A DNA stretch of 61,140 nt from an uncultured Fibrobacter sp. (GCA_947165045.1 CAMUYW010000012.1:1-61140); one strand, 5' to 3'. Counted from the first letter of the stretch, positions 35,704 through 44,993 are shown. Translations and numbers: made by a program. The notes: a model not told the origin generated them from the sequence alone.

Positions 35704-36432
35704 ATGCTTTACGGGATTTGTTCTGATATCCATTCCAATGCAACCGCATTCAAGGCTGTTTTGGAGTCTATGCGCGATAATGGCGTAGAACGGAAAGTGT
35801 GTCTTGGTGATATTGTTGGTTATGGTGTCGATACCGATGAATGTGTCGATTTAGTTCGTGAAAATATGGATTTTTGCTTGATCGGAAACCACGATAGCGT
35901 GGCGGTCAAGAACGAATCGAGCGAGGGGTTTAATCCCTATGCAAAGCAGGCGATTGAATGGACGCAAAAACACTTGTCCAAGGATTCGATTGCCTATATC
36001 CGTTCGCTTCCGTACATTTTCGAAGAAAACGATATCTGCTTTGTGCATGCGTCTCCGTTGTCTCCGGCGGATTGGGTCTACGTGACCGACCTCGAAGATG
36101 CGCTGAATGCATTTGACCACTTTTCGGAGCGTTACTGTTTTGTGGGGCACACGCATAGCCCGGTCATCATTGCGAGCCGTCCTTTGGCAATTCCGAAGAT
36201 TCTCGACGAGTACGAGTACGTGATTGCAAATACGGAGCGCCTTTTGGTGAATGTCGGCAGTGTGGGGCAGCCCCGTGACCGCGACCCGCGAGCCTGCTGG
36301 TGCTTGCTCGACACCGAAACCAAGTGCGTGCGGCTCATCCGTGTGGATTACGACATCCGCGAGACACAGAACCGCATGAAAAAGCAGGGAATGCCCTCGT
36401 TCCTGATTGATCGACTTTCGGTGGGGCGCTAG
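35704..36432 (+). CDS. Metallophosphoesterase (YfcE/DNA-repair-type family)
   Basis: A 242-residue calcineurin-like phosphoesterase. The dinuclear metal motifs are complete: GICSDIHSN (Asp, His), CLGDIVGYG (Asp), IGNHDS (Asn, His), FVHASP (His) and VGHTHSP (His-x-His). Such proteins are phosphodiesterases or protein phosphatases; the substrate is unknown. It abuts rlmH with no gap. Confidence 0.88.
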   Translation: MLYGICSDIHSNATAFKAVLESMRDNGVERKVCLGDIVGYGVDTDECVDLVRENMDFCLIGNHDSVAVKNESSEGFNPYAKQAIEWTQKHLSKDSIAYIRSLPYIFEENDICFVHASPLSPADWVYVTDLEDALNAFDHFSERYCFVGHTHSPVIIASRPLAIPKILDEYEYVIANTERLLVNVGSVGQPRDRDPRACWCLLDTETKCVRLIRVDYDIRETQNRMKKQGMPSFLIDRLSVGR

Positions 36433-36894
36433 ATGAAATGGGTGTTGGCTGTGTTTGGACGTGCGGGCTCTCCGCTGATTGCTGAAGAAGTTGAAAAATA
36501 CGTGAAGCGTTTGCGCAGTTCCGCAATGCCGCTTGAAGTGGTGGAACTCAAGGAATCCAAGCTCGACGACCATGCCCAGGCGCTTGCCCAAGAAGCCGCT
36601 CTCTTTGAAAAAAAATTCCCGCGAGGCGAGTTTCGCCGTGTGATTCTCTCCGAGGAAGGCAAGTTGATGGATACGGTCAAGCTTGCCGATACCTTGCAGG
36701 CGCGGTTCCCCGGAAATATTGTGTTCTTGATTGGCTCGGCGTACGGCATTGACGAAAACTTGAAAAAGTCCGCCGACATGCTTTTGAGCCTTTCTCCGTT
36801 GACTTTTACCCATGACCATGCTCGAATGATTACGGCAGAGCAGCTCTACCGCGTTCAGATGGTTATGCAAAATCACCCTTATCATCATCGATAG
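36433..36894 (+). CDS. rlmH: 23S rRNA pseudouridine-1915 N3-methyltransferase
   Basis: A 153-residue SPOUT-fold methyltransferase. The SAM-binding VFLIGSAYGID segment and the C-terminal LSPLTFTHDHARMITAEQLYRVQMV...PYHHR are characteristic of RlmH. It starts directly after the metallophosphoesterase stop. The stop is followed by a GTAG heptamer array leading to folA. Confidence 0.95.
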   Translation: MKWVLAVFGRAGSPLIAEEVEKYVKRLRSSAMPLEVVELKESKLDDHAQALAQEAALFEKKFPRGEFRRVILSEEGKLMDTVKLADTLQARFPGNIVFLIGSAYGIDENLKKSADMLLSLSPLTFTHDHARMITAEQLYRVQMVMQNHPYHHR

Positions 36895-36917
36895 TAGGCT
36901 GTAGACAGTAGGAAGTA
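36894..36917. repeat. Heptamer array GTAGNNN in the rlmH-folA gap
   Basis: GTAGGCT GTAGACA GTAGGAA GTA: the GTA(G) start recurs at 36894, 36901, 36908 and 36915, a strict 7-base period, filling the gap between the two genes. Confidence 0.75.
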
Positions 36918-37402
36918 TGTTAATATCCGCAATTGTAGCTGTTTCAGAGAATAATGTCATTGGTCGCGAAGGCCATTTGCCGTGGCACCTCTCGCAAGAC
37001 CTCAAGCGTTTTAAGGCGATTACGACTGGCCATGCCATTATCCTCGGTCGCAAAAATTACGAAGACATCGGGCGCCCGCTCCCGAACCGCACGAACTATG
37101 TGCTTACGCGCAATAAGGATTTTCAAGCTCCTGGCTGCATTGTGTGCGCTTCGCTCGAAGAGGCAATTGAGGCTGCACGCGCCGCAGGCGAAACGGAATG
37201 TTTCATCATCGGCGGAGCTGCGGTTTACCGCGAGGCTATGCCGCTCGTCACAAAGCTTTATGTGACGCGAGTCCTCTCGCATGTCGAGGGGGACGTTTTC
37301 TTTCCGGAATGGGGTGAAAAGTTCCAAAAAGTGAGCGAAGAATCCTTCCCTGCGGACGAAAAGAACGATTTCCCTACGAATTTCGAAATTTGGGTACGAT
37401 AA
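36917..37402 (+). CDS. folA: Dihydrofolate reductase
   Basis: A 161-residue enzyme reducing dihydrofolate to tetrahydrofolate with NADPH. Starts MLISAIVAVSENNVIGREGHLPWHLSQDLKRF with the catalytic acidic residue in the LPWHLSQDLKRF helix (Asp), the LGRKNYEDIG loop and the FIIGGAAVY glycine motif. Length is standard. Its ATG lies at the end of the GTAG heptamer array, with GGAAG as possible ribosome binding site. Confidence 0.96.
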   Translation: MLISAIVAVSENNVIGREGHLPWHLSQDLKRFKAITTGHAIILGRKNYEDIGRPLPNRTNYVLTRNKDFQAPGCIVCASLEEAIEAARAAGETECFIIGGAAVYREAMPLVTKLYVTRVLSHVEGDVFFPEWGEKFQKVSEESFPADEKNDFPTNFEIWVR

Positions 37403-37445
37403 AAATAAGTTTCTATTAACGCGAGAATTACTTATTATATAAGAG

Positions 37446-39137
37446 ATGTTGTTGAGGAATGGAAAGAGACTTTTAAAATTTCTGATTGCAACGTTCGCTG
37501 CTGTAATCGTTATTTTATTTGTTATTAGTTTTACTAGTGCTTGCCGTCATGGCATGTGCGACCAAGTCATCAAACTGAATGATGGCTGGTTTATCTCTTT
37601 TTCTGATGTTCGCCTACCTGCATTAAAACATGTATCTGATTTTCGAGTTCCTTCGAATATTCAGCCTGGCGATACTATTATTTACGAACGGGACATGAGC
37701 GGGGATACGGTTCCCTTGCCGACGACTCTTCGTTTCCATGCTCATCATGTGGCCTTGGCCGTTTATGTCGATAGTGTTTGCTATTACCGTTATGGTTTTG
37801 ACCGCTTTGAACAGGGAAAATTAGTCGGTAGTGGTATTCATCTGGTGAACTTGCCGGAGCATATTGAACGGCATAAAATCCGCGTGGTGTCCGTTGTTAC
37901 GGAACGTGCGGCAGCCAAGTCTGTCACGTCTATCGAGTTGTTGCGTTCGAATAGCATGACGGATTATTTCTCTAAAAATTTCGATTCCATAATGATTGGC
38001 ATATTCTTGATGTTCTTTGGGGTTATTGCCTTTGTTACGGGATGTTGTGCTATTGGATTCGAAAGAGCGTACTATCGACTTATATTGATTGGTGTTTTTG
38101 CCGGCCTGATGGGGCTTTGGACTCTTAACTACGCGAAGGGTATTCAAGTGTTTTCCATGAACTATGCCATGGACACAACGTTAGAGTATGTTTCGCTTTA
38201 TCTTGCGGCTATCCCGTTTGGGCTTCTCGTTATCAATATGCGTTCCGGTAAGATTAAGACTTGGAAATTGAACATTTTGAAAGTAATTGTCGGTTTTGGT
38301 GCTTTGTTCTTCGTTGTGACTACCATTTTGCATGTTACAAATATTGCTCATTATCCGTCATTCTTGCTTGTTTACCATATCTATATCTTTGTCTCGTTTT
38401 TGTTCATGGTCTTTTTCCGAGTATTCTATGATCGTGGCGCGGGCATGCAAGAAAAGATTCTTACTTCTGGTACGGCCATATTTGTCTTGTTTGGAATAGC
38501 CGATTTGTTCCGCTATAACGTCCAGAACATATTCGGTTTAGGTAAGTCTTCGTTCATGGATTCGACCTGCCTGCCGTTCGGTACGCTTCTGTTTATCTTG
38601 CTTTTGATGGTGGGCTATCTTGTTTACATGTACGAAGAATTGATGGACAAGACTGAAAAGGAAGTTCTCCGCCAGATTGCATACAGGGATGCGTTGACTG
38701 GTATTTATAACAGAGCCAAGTGCGAACACATTTTTGAAGTCTTGAACCGTGATGATAATGATTACGCTATTGTCAGTATCGATGTCAATGGGCTTAAGTA
38801 CGTGAATGACAATTTCGGACATTCTATGGGCGATAAGCTTTTGTGCGCTTTTGCTGACGTGTTCAAGAATGCGTTTAATGGTATTGGAACGACGATTCGC
38901 ATGGGTGGCGACGAGTTTGTGGCTATTGTCCGTGCAGAACACCTTTCGGACCTCAATTCCGCGCTCAAGACGATGGTGCTGCTTGAAAAAGAAGTCAAGT
39001 TGCCGATTACTTTGAACGTTGCGTACGGCTATTCTGTGCGCACTCGTGGCGATGCCGTGACGGCTATGGACGTTTATCGTATGGCTGATGCCAATATGTA
39101 TGCGATGAAACTAGCCTCCAAGCAACAGAGAGTGTAG
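37446..39137 (+). CDS. 7TM diguanylate cyclase (7TMR-DISM/GGDEF)
   Basis: A 563-residue membrane sensor that probably makes cyclic di-GMP. An N-terminal helix (11-31), an extracytoplasmic beta-rich domain (about 35-170), seven predicted membrane helices (about 178-400), and a cytoplasmic GGDEF domain (about 405-560) with DALTGIYNRAKCE and the intact active site MGGDEFVAI (GGDEF at 487-491). The RxxD inhibitory site is missing: the residues just before GGDEF read GIGTTIRM. Stands alone after folA. Confidence 0.88.
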   Translation: MLLRNGKRLLKFLIATFAAVIVILFVISFTSACRHGMCDQVIKLNDGWFISFSDVRLPALKHVSDFRVPSNIQPGDTIIYERDMSGDTVPLPTTLRFHAHHVALAVYVDSVCYYRYGFDRFEQGKLVGSGIHLVNLPEHIERHKIRVVSVVTERAAAKSVTSIELLRSNSMTDYFSKNFDSIMIGIFLMFFGVIAFVTGCCAIGFERAYYRLILIGVFAGLMGLWTLNYAKGIQVFSMNYAMDTTLEYVSLYLAAIPFGLLVINMRSGKIKTWKLNILKVIVGFGALFFVVTTILHVTNIAHYPSFLLVYHIYIFVSFLFMVFFRVFYDRGAGMQEKILTSGTAIFVLFGIADLFRYNVQNIFGLGKSSFMDSTCLPFGTLLFILLLMVGYLVYMYEELMDKTEKEVLRQIAYRDALTGIYNRAKCEHIFEVLNRDDNDYAIVSIDVNGLKYVNDNFGHSMGDKLLCAFADVFKNAFNGIGTTIRMGGDEFVAIVRAEHLSDLNSALKTMVLLEKEVKLPITLNVAYGYSVRTRGDAVTAMDVYRMADANMYAMKLASKQQRV

Positions 39138-39151
39138 AGGGCGGCTTTGCC

Positions 39152-39172
39152 GCAGTTGGCAGTTAGCAGAGC
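39152..39172. repeat. Heptamer array GCAGTTG/GCAGTTA/GCAGAGC
   Basis: GCAG recurs at 39152, 39159 and 39166 with exact 7-base period in the gap after the diguanylate cyclase. Confidence 0.65.
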
Positions 39173-39231
39173 TTTGTCGGCAAAAGTCCGAGGAATTTAG
39201 TGATTTTCCCCAAAAATTGTATAGATTTTGA

Positions 39232-40518
39232 ATGATGATAGAATTCAATATCTTTTATAAGCTTGCGGCTGCGCTGGGGATCGGTTTTATTATTGGTCTG
39301 CAGCGCGAAAATTCGTATTCTCGCAATAATTCAAAGCATCCCGCTGGGTTATGCTCGTTTTCGATTGTAAGTCTTTGTGGTGCCTTGTCATGCTATTTGG
39401 GCGAACTGATGGGCTCGATTGTACCTTTTGTGGTGGGGCTTATTGTTGTTGGACTGTTGCTTGTGGCAAGCCATATTGCGTATGGGCTTGCGAATCGTGA
39501 AAATGGTGGCCCAGCGGGGGTAACGACGAGTACGGCGCTTCTTATGATATACCTGCTCGGATCGCTTTGCTGGTACAATCGCCTTTTGGAAGCTTGTATC
39601 CTCATGATTATATTGTTGTGGCTTTTGGCGGTTAAACGGCAACTTCATGATTTTGCAAAAAAGCTCTCGTCCGAAGATATCATGGCTACAGTTAAGTTTG
39701 CGGTGATTTCTTTGATGATTTTGCCGTTCTTGCCGAATCACGCTTATGGCCCGGCGGGGCTTGAAGTCTTGAACCCGCATACGATTTGGCTCTTTGTGGT
39801 GTTTATTTCGGGCATTGGCTTTGTGGGCTACGTGCTCATTAAAGTGGTTGGGCCAGGCAAAGGCATTTGGCTTACGGGGCTTTTGGGCGGGCTTGCGAGC
39901 AGTACCGCGCTTACGCTGAATCTTGCGGGGCGCAGCTGTGATAACGAACAGTATGCGGCGGATTTTACGCTAGGCATTGTGCTCAGTTGGTCGGTGATGT
40001 ATGTGCGACTCTATTTGATTTGTGTGTTCTTGATGCCTACGCTTGCGTTGCCCCTCTTGGCGCCTCTGATTGTTCCTGTAGTGCCGGGACTTGGGTATGC
40101 GTTGTATTTGAAAATGCGTGAATCCAAAAATCATGTTCAAAAAACGACCGATTTCAACAACCCGTTCAAGCTTTTGCCTGCCATCAAGTTTGGTTTGGTG
40201 TTCACTGTAGTGATGTTCCTTGCGAATGCTGCTCGTGTTCATTTGGGCTCGGGTGCGCTTATTGCGTGCAGTTTCTTGGGCGGTGCTGCAGAAATGGATG
40301 CTGTGGCATTTTCACTCATTGATATGTGCCGAAAGGCAACTCTTGAAAATCACAGTTTGATTTTGGCGCTATTGTTTGCAAGCCTTGCGAACACGATTGC
40401 TAAAGGTGGAATTGTGTATTTCCTTGGTGCAAAATCTATGCGTCGCCCGATTGTTCCGGCCGTTGCGCTCATTTGCGGTGTGACTGTTGCCATGATTGGA
40501 ATTTACTCGGTTGTATAA
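39232..40518 (+). CDS. MgtC/DUF4010 family membrane protein
   Basis: A 428-residue integral membrane protein with about 12 helices. The N-terminal part (LGIGFIIGLQRENSYSRN) has the MgtC/SapB opening, and the C-terminal half matches DUF4010 (GPGKGIWLTGLLGGLASSTA, LGGAAEMDAVAFSL). Such two-domain proteins are predicted transporters or magnesium-related regulators without settled function. Starts MMIEF; either ATG may be used. Confidence 0.82.
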   Translation: MMIEFNIFYKLAAALGIGFIIGLQRENSYSRNNSKHPAGLCSFSIVSLCGALSCYLGELMGSIVPFVVGLIVVGLLLVASHIAYGLANRENGGPAGVTTSTALLMIYLLGSLCWYNRLLEACILMIILLWLLAVKRQLHDFAKKLSSEDIMATVKFAVISLMILPFLPNHAYGPAGLEVLNPHTIWLFVVFISGIGFVGYVLIKVVGPGKGIWLTGLLGGLASSTALTLNLAGRSCDNEQYAADFTLGIVLSWSVMYVRLYLICVFLMPTLALPLLAPLIVPVVPGLGYALYLKMRESKNHVQKTTDFNNPFKLLPAIKFGLVFTVVMFLANAARVHLGSGALIACSFLGGAAEMDAVAFSLIDMCRKATLENHSLILALLFASLANTIAKGGIVYFLGAKSMRRPIVPAVALICGVTVAMIGIYSVV

Positions 40519-40528
40519 AAAAATAAAA

Positions 40529-40556
40529 ATGAAGAATTAAAGATGAAGAATGAGAA
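40529..40556. repeat. Heptamer array ATGAAGA over the thiD start
   Basis: ATGAAGA ATTAAAG ATGAAGA ATGAGAA at 40529, 40536, 40543 and 40550, followed by GATGAAT. The array supplies two of the possible thiD start codons. Confidence 0.6.
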
Positions 40557-41298
40557 GATGAATTTCGCGTTGACGATTGCAGGTTTTGATGGCTCTGCCG
40601 GTGCTGGTATTTTGGCTGATGTTAAGACGATGGCTCACTTTGGAGTTTATTGCGAAGCAGTATGTACGGCTTTGACTCAGCAGAATGAGGATGAGTTTGT
40701 TGCTCCTGGTTGGGTTATCTGGGAACGCATCGAAGCACAACTTGAAACGTTGTTTGAAAAAAGGACGTTCAAGTATGTAAAGATTGGACTTGTCGAAAAG
40801 GCTAAAGTCCTCAAGCGTATTGTAGAACTTATCCGTAAAAAATCTTCAGATGCTTACATAATTTGGGATCCGATTGCAAGTGCATCGGCGGGGTTCCATT
40901 TTTTGCGTTCTGCGGAGCGCGATGAATTTATGCCTGTGATGAAGCAGATTGATTTGGTCACACCGAACCAAGATGAATTTGGATTTTTAGGCTTGGAACA
41001 GGCTGCTGCACAGGGAAAATTTGAATTTGGTAAAGACTTTGCTGTGCTTTTGAAAGGCGGGCATTCAACGGGCTCTGATGCCATAGATACCTTGTGGGAC
41101 AAGGATGGAAAACTGTACAAGTTTTCAAGCTCGCGACTCCCCGGCAAAGGGAAGCACGGCACGGGTTGTCATTTGTCGTCGGCAATTCTTGCAAACTTAG
41201 CTCTAGGAAAGGACTTGCCGACCGCCTGCCGAATCGCGAAGGATTACCTCACTGAGCTTTTGCAAAGTGGCGAAGGGCGACTGGCGAAAGACTTTTAA
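40543..41298 (+). CDS. thiD: Hydroxymethylpyrimidine/phosphomethylpyrimidine kinase family
   Basis: A 251-residue ribokinase-fold enzyme of thiamine synthesis type. Starts (M)NFALTIAGFDGSAGAGILADVKTM with the AGxDxSGGAGIxAD pattern, and ends with the anion-hole/catalytic GKGKHGTGCHLSSAI (Asp is His here: the usual DTHGTGC reads GKHGTGC). No other thiamine genes are nearby. The ATG at 40558 begins the conserved part; the ATG at 40543 adds 5 residues from the heptamer array. Confidence 0.82.
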   Translation: MKNEKMNFALTIAGFDGSAGAGILADVKTMAHFGVYCEAVCTALTQQNEDEFVAPGWVIWERIEAQLETLFEKRTFKYVKIGLVEKAKVLKRIVELIRKKSSDAYIIWDPIASASAGFHFLRSAERDEFMPVMKQIDLVTPNQDEFGFLGLEQAAAQGKFEFGKDFAVLLKGGHSTGSDAIDTLWDKDGKLYKFSSSRLPGKGKHGTGCHLSSAILANLALGKDLPTACRIAKDYLTELLQSGEGRLAKDF

Positions 41299-41319
41299 AA
41301 GGCCTTAAAAGGAAATTGT

Positions 41320-42015
41320 ATGAAACAATCTTTAATTTGTTGTTCGTTGCTTGCTTTGCCATTGATGATTGCTGCCTGTGGCGATGAAAGTAGTTCTGCA
41401 ACACGTCCTTTGGATGAATCGTCGTCTAGTGTAGCTCCGTTATCCAGCAGCAGTGCTGTGCAATCTTCGTCTTGCGAAGCTCTGAGCTTTGTGGACCCAG
41501 CAAGTGTCGTCAAAGGAAATTTTTCAGATTCTCGCGATGGAAAAACCTACAAAACGGTTGTCATCGGCTCCCAATTGTGGATGGCCGAAAACTTGAACTT
41601 CGAGACGGCGAATAGCTATTGTCATGAAGAAAAAGTAAGTAACTGTGAAAAATATGGTCGTTACTATACGTGGAATGCTGCAATGGAGGCTTGTCCCAGT
41701 GGTTGGCATTTGCCGACATGGGCTGAGTTCGATGTTTTGATTTCTGCTGTTGGTGGGGTAGAAGTTGCAGGAAATATGCTCAAGTCTGCAAGTGGATGGT
41801 ATAACGATGACAATGGCTCGGATTCCTATGGCTTTTCAATACTTCCTGCTGGTGAACAAAGTGGTGGTGAAGGTCGCTTAGCGCATTTCTGGAGCTCTAC
41901 TGAGTTCAGTGACTCTTATGCCTCTTATATGTCCTTCAGTAGTGATAAAAGCTATGTGTCTGTGTATAACAATAGCAAGGAAGAAAGAAAATACGTCCGT
42001 TGCGTAAAAGACTAA
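41320..42015 (+). CDS. FISUMP-domain lipoprotein
   Basis: A 231-residue lipoprotein: signal with lipobox MIAAC (Cys-20), a serine-rich linker (about 24-52, SSS runs) and a Fibrobacter succinogenes major paralogous domain (about 65-231) with the hallmarks GKTYKTVVIGSQLWMAENLN, YTWNAAMEACPSGWHLPTWAEF and FWSSTE. These proteins are numerous in Fibrobacter and of unknown function; the domain resembles C-type-lectin-like folds. Followed by a strong terminator. Confidence 0.93.
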   Translation: MKQSLICCSLLALPLMIAACGDESSSATRPLDESSSSVAPLSSSSAVQSSSCEALSFVDPASVVKGNFSDSRDGKTYKTVVIGSQLWMAENLNFETANSYCHEEKVSNCEKYGRYYTWNAAMEACPSGWHLPTWAEFDVLISAVGGVEVAGNMLKSASGWYNDDNGSDSYGFSILPAGEQSGGEGRLAHFWSSTEFSDSYASYMSFSSDKSYVSVYNNSKEERKYVRCVKD

Positions 42016-42031
42016 TTTAGACGAAATAAAT

Positions 42032-42058
42032 AAAGCCTCGCAAAAGCGAGGCTCTTTT
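42032..42058. terminator. Bidirectional terminator
   Basis: AAAGCCTCG-CAAAAG-CGAGGCTCTTTT between the convergent FISUMP and typA genes. Confidence 0.8.
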
Positions 42059-42099
42059 AAGTTTTCTAAGCTCTGTCAACTAGAGCCAAAAGAGTTTTT

Positions 42100-43932
42100 T
42101 TACTCTTCTTCAACTGGGCGCTTGGACATCTGCTTGCGCTTGATCGGATCGAGTTCGGTCTTGCGGATGCGGAGCACTTCCGGCGTGACTTCGATGCATT
42201 CGTCTTCGTTGATGAAGGTGACGCATTCTTCCAAAGTCATGCGGCGGTACGGCGTGAGCTGGATCATGTCGTCAGCGGACTTCGAACGCATGTTGGTGAG
42301 GTGCTTGCCCTTCGTGACGTTCACGGTGATATCGACGTCGCGGTTGTGTTCGCCCACGATCATGCCCGGATAAACTTCTGCACCCGGACCGATGATGAGG
42401 TAGCCACGATCTTCGAGGTTGGAAAGAGCATAGCTTGCAGCTTCGCCCGGTTCCTTGGCGATGAGCACACCGTTGATACGAGACGGAATTTCGCCCTTGT
42501 ATGGCTGGTATTCCTTGAAGAAGGACTGCGTCACAGCGTAACCCTTGGAGAGGGAGAGAAGCTTCGGACGGATTCCGATAAGGCCACGGGAGGGAACGAT
42601 GAATTCGAGAGAAACGCGGTCGTTTTCGTCGGTGGTCATGTTGACCATTTCGCCCTTGCGCTGCTGGATTTCCTGGATGCAGGCGCCGCTGAATTCGTTC
42701 GGAACTTCGACCTTGAAGTCTTCGACCGGTTCCAAAAGCTTGCCGTTTTCGTCTTTCTGGAAAATCACCTGCGGAGAACCGATGGTGAATTCATAAAGTT
42801 CACGGCGCATGTTTTCGACGAGAATCGTCAAGTGCAAAATGCCACGGCCAGAAACCTTGAACGTAGATGCACCTTCGGCCTTTTCGACGAGAAGTGCCGG
42901 GTCAGCCATGTGAGCGCGTTCGAGGCGTTCCTGGAGCTGGTTACCCGTCATGAACTTTCCACCATACTTGCCAGCGAGCGGCGAGGTGTTCACGGTGAAG
43001 AGCATGGAGATTGTCGGCGGGTCAATGTGAATACGCGGCAAGTGAACCGGATTGTTCGTAGAAGAAAGCGTATCACCGATATCGAAGTAGTCAAGACCTG
43101 CAATGAGGATGATTTCGCCCGGACCAGCTTCTTCAATTGGCTTCGGGGAGAGGCCTTCGTAGCGGAGGAGCTTCTGCGGACGGACGTTCTTGACAGTTCC
43201 GTCAGGGAATGCCTGAGCGTAGGTCTGGTTCGGTTTGAACACGCCCTGCTGCACGCGACCCACAGCCAAACGGCCGAGGAAGCTGGAGTATTCGAGGGAT
43301 GCGATCTGGAGGAGCGGTTCTGCGTTCGGATCGCCCTTTGGAGCCGGGATGCGTTCGATAATCTTGTCCATCAAGATGCTGAAGTCGCCATCCGGATCTT
43401 CAAGTTCGGCGCGGCAAATGCCTTTACGGCCACTACCGAAAACTCTGTCGAAATCGAGCTGTTCTTCGGTAGCATCGAGTTCGCAGAACAAGTCAAAGAC
43501 CTTGTCGAGGGCGAGGAGCGGGTTGCAGCCGTCGCGGTCGATCTTGTTCACGACGATGATCGGGGTAAGGCCGAGTTCCAAAGCCTTCTTCGTCACGAAA
43601 CGGGTCTGAGCCATCGGTCCTTCGAATGCGTCAACGACCAGAAGAACGCCATCGACAGTTCCCAAAACGCGTTCCACCTGGCCACCGAAGTCGGCGTGCC
43701 CCGGGGTATCGACGATGTTCACGCGGTATCCCTTGTACATCACACTCGTGTTCTTGGAGAGGATGGTAATGCCACGTTCGCGTTCAAGGTTGTCGGAGTC
43801 CATCACGCGGTCCACGATTTCTTCACCTTCATGGAAGGTTCCGCACTGTTTGAGGAGCTGGTTCACCAGGGTTGTTTTACCGTGGTCAACGTGGGCGATG
43901 ATGGCGACGTTTCTGATTTTTGATTGATCCAT
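42100..43932 (-). CDS. typA: Ribosome-associated GTPase TypA/BipA
   Basis: A 610-residue translational GTPase of the EF-G type that assists 50S assembly and stress responses. G1 [15 protein letters not shown], switch region RERGITI, G3 DTPGHADF, G4 NKIDRDG are all visible, followed by domains II, III, V and the BipA-specific C-terminal domain ([20 protein letters not shown]). Length matches the family. Divergent from ruvX. Confidence 0.97.
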   Translation of the reverse strand: MDQSKIRNVAIIAHVDHGKTTLVNQLLKQCGTFHEGEEIVDRVMDSDNLERERGITILSKNTSVMYKGYRVNIVDTPGHADFGGQVERVLGTVDGVLLVVDAFEGPMAQTRFVTKKALELGLTPIIVVNKIDRDGCNPLLALDKVFDLFCELDATEEQLDFDRVFGSGRKGICRAELEDPDGDFSILMDKIIERIPAPKGDPNAEPLLQIASLEYSSFLGRLAVGRVQQGVFKPNQTYAQAFPDGTVKNVRPQKLLRYEGLSPKPIEEAGPGEIILIAGLDYFDIGDTLSSTNNPVHLPRIHIDPPTISMLFTVNTSPLAGKYGGKFMTGNQLQERLERAHMADPALLVEKAEGASTFKVSGRGILHLTILVENMRRELYEFTIGSPQVIFQKDENGKLLEPVEDFKVEVPNEFSGACIQEIQQRKGEMVNMTTDENDRVSLEFIVPSRGLIGIRPKLLSLSKGYAVTQSFFKEYQPYKGEIPSRINGVLIAKEPGEAASYALSNLEDRGYLIIGPGAEVYPGMIVGEHNRDVDITVNVTKGKHLTNMRSKSADDMIQLTPYRRMTLEECVTFINEDECIEVTPEVLRIRKTELDPIKRKQMSKRPVEEE

Positions 43933-44027
43933 ATTTTATCCACCGTTGGCGTTTAATTTCGGGCGCAAAGATAGAAAAATGAGTGAAAAATTGCAATATT
44001 TACACCTCGTATTCTATATTTAGTGAC

Positions 44028-44438
44028 GTGAATTACCTTGCTTTGGATTACGGTGAACATCGAGTCGGGGTCGCTTTTGGCGATTCCGAGCTCAAGATGG
44101 CTTTTTCGAGAGAAACAATTGACCAGAAAACGACCAATCTGTTCGAGCGGTTGGATCAATTGGTGAGAATCAACAAGATTGACGAGTTTGTGGTCGGGAT
44201 GCCGTACCACCCGGATGGCCGCAAAGACGGAAAGAATGTAGTGGTGGAGGCTTTCATCAAGGATTTGGCGCTCCGCTTCCCGGGAATGAAAATCCATACG
44301 CAGGACGAATCGTATTCGAGCGTGCAGGCGCAAGAGTTTACCTCGTACATGAGTAAAAAGAAAAAGCAGAAGAACAAGGCGATTATCGACCGCACCGCCG
44401 CCGCGATAATACTCCAGCGCTGGTTCGACGAAAACTAA
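44028..44438 (+). CDS. ruvX: Holliday junction resolvase-like RuvX (YqgF)
   Basis: A 136-residue RNase H-fold nuclease involved in pre-16S rRNA 5'-end processing. Starts with GTG at 44028: (M)NYLALDYGEHRVGVAFGDS, with the catalytic Asp and Gly-x-x-R-V-G-V-A motif; GMPYHPDGRKDGKN and TQDESYSSVQAQE carry the other acidic residues. The frame opens at 43983, but this would add 15 residues unlike the family. The stop codon overlaps the first CTAA unit of a heptamer array. Confidence 0.9.
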   Translation: MNYLALDYGEHRVGVAFGDSELKMAFSRETIDQKTTNLFERLDQLVRINKIDEFVVGMPYHPDGRKDGKNVVVEAFIKDLALRFPGMKIHTQDESYSSVQAQEFTSYMSKKKKQKNKAIIDRTAAAIILQRWFDEN

Positions 44439-44459
44439 CCCTAAAACCTAATCCCTAAA
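44435..44459. repeat. Heptamer array NNCTAAN, second locus
   Basis: CTAA occurs at 44435, 44441, 44448 and 44455, the last three with exact 7-base period (CCCTAAA ACCTAAT CCCTAAA). Same core as 9624-9658. Confidence 0.75.
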
Positions 44460-44477
44460 TTTTACTATATTTACAAC

Positions 44478-44936
44478 ATGGCAAAAGAATTAGATAATTT
44501 CGATGATGAAGAAATGGACGAAGCCAACGGTGCGATGCTTGATGCATTGAACGCCGAAGAAAACTTTGTTCCACAAGTCCGTGACTATAGCGATCGTCGC
44601 ATCCTCATTTGGGAAGAAGACGATGTCCGCCGTGAAGCCTGCCTCGAAGTCCTTTCGGACTTGCTCGTGGGCGCTTATTTTAAGACGGTAAAGACCGAAG
44701 CGGAAGCTTTGCAGCAGCTCGAAGAAGACGACTGGGACACGTTTGTCGTGGACTTCTACACCGAAGGTGTTTCCGTGAGTGATTTCATCAAGCGCGTGAA
44801 CAACTATCCGGGTTCTATCTTGGTGGCAATCGCCATGGCTCCGCTTACACTCCCCGAAGAACGTGAACCGGCCAAGGCCGAAAACTTGCGTCGCTTGTTC
44901 GATATCGAACGAGCCAGTTCCCAGATCCACGCTTAA
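44478..44936 (+). CDS. Receiver-like (REC) domain protein, atypical
   Basis: A 152-residue protein: an acidic N-terminal tail (1-38) and a CheY-like fold, RRILIWEEDDVRREACLEVL supplying the acidic pair and VVDFYTEG the candidate phospho-acceptor Asp (about residue 92). The conserved Thr/Ser (here AIAMA) and Lys are not apparent, so signalling may not depend on normal phosphorylation. No kinase gene is adjacent. Followed by a terminator that is duplicated at 45671. Confidence 0.65.
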   Translation: MAKELDNFDDEEMDEANGAMLDALNAEENFVPQVRDYSDRRILIWEEDDVRREACLEVLSDLLVGAYFKTVKTEAEALQQLEEDDWDTFVVDFYTEGVSVSDFIKRVNNYPGSILVAIAMAPLTLPEEREPAKAENLRRLFDIERASSQIHA

Positions 44937-44952
44937 ACACGTTTCGCCATTA

Positions 44953-44993
44953 GCAAAGACGACCGCCCCAAAAAAGGACGGTCGCTTTTTTAT
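44953..44993. repeat. Direct repeat with terminator, left of hicAB
   Basis: GCAAAGACGACCGCCCC then AAAAAAGGACGGTCGC and T6: a 41-bp unit repeated at 45671-45711 with one mismatch. Inside, CGACCGCCC and GGACGGTCG form a terminator stem (44960-44984) active in both orientations. Confidence 0.85.

Noticed and set aside
35851..37053. 400-codon frame antisense to the metallophosphoesterase, rlmH and folA
   Set aside because: It crosses three well-supported genes.
42301..43923. 540-codon open frame opposite typA
   Set aside because: Antisense of TypA with its complete GTPase motifs; product is Val/Phe/Asp-rich nonsense typical of a reverse-strand shadow.
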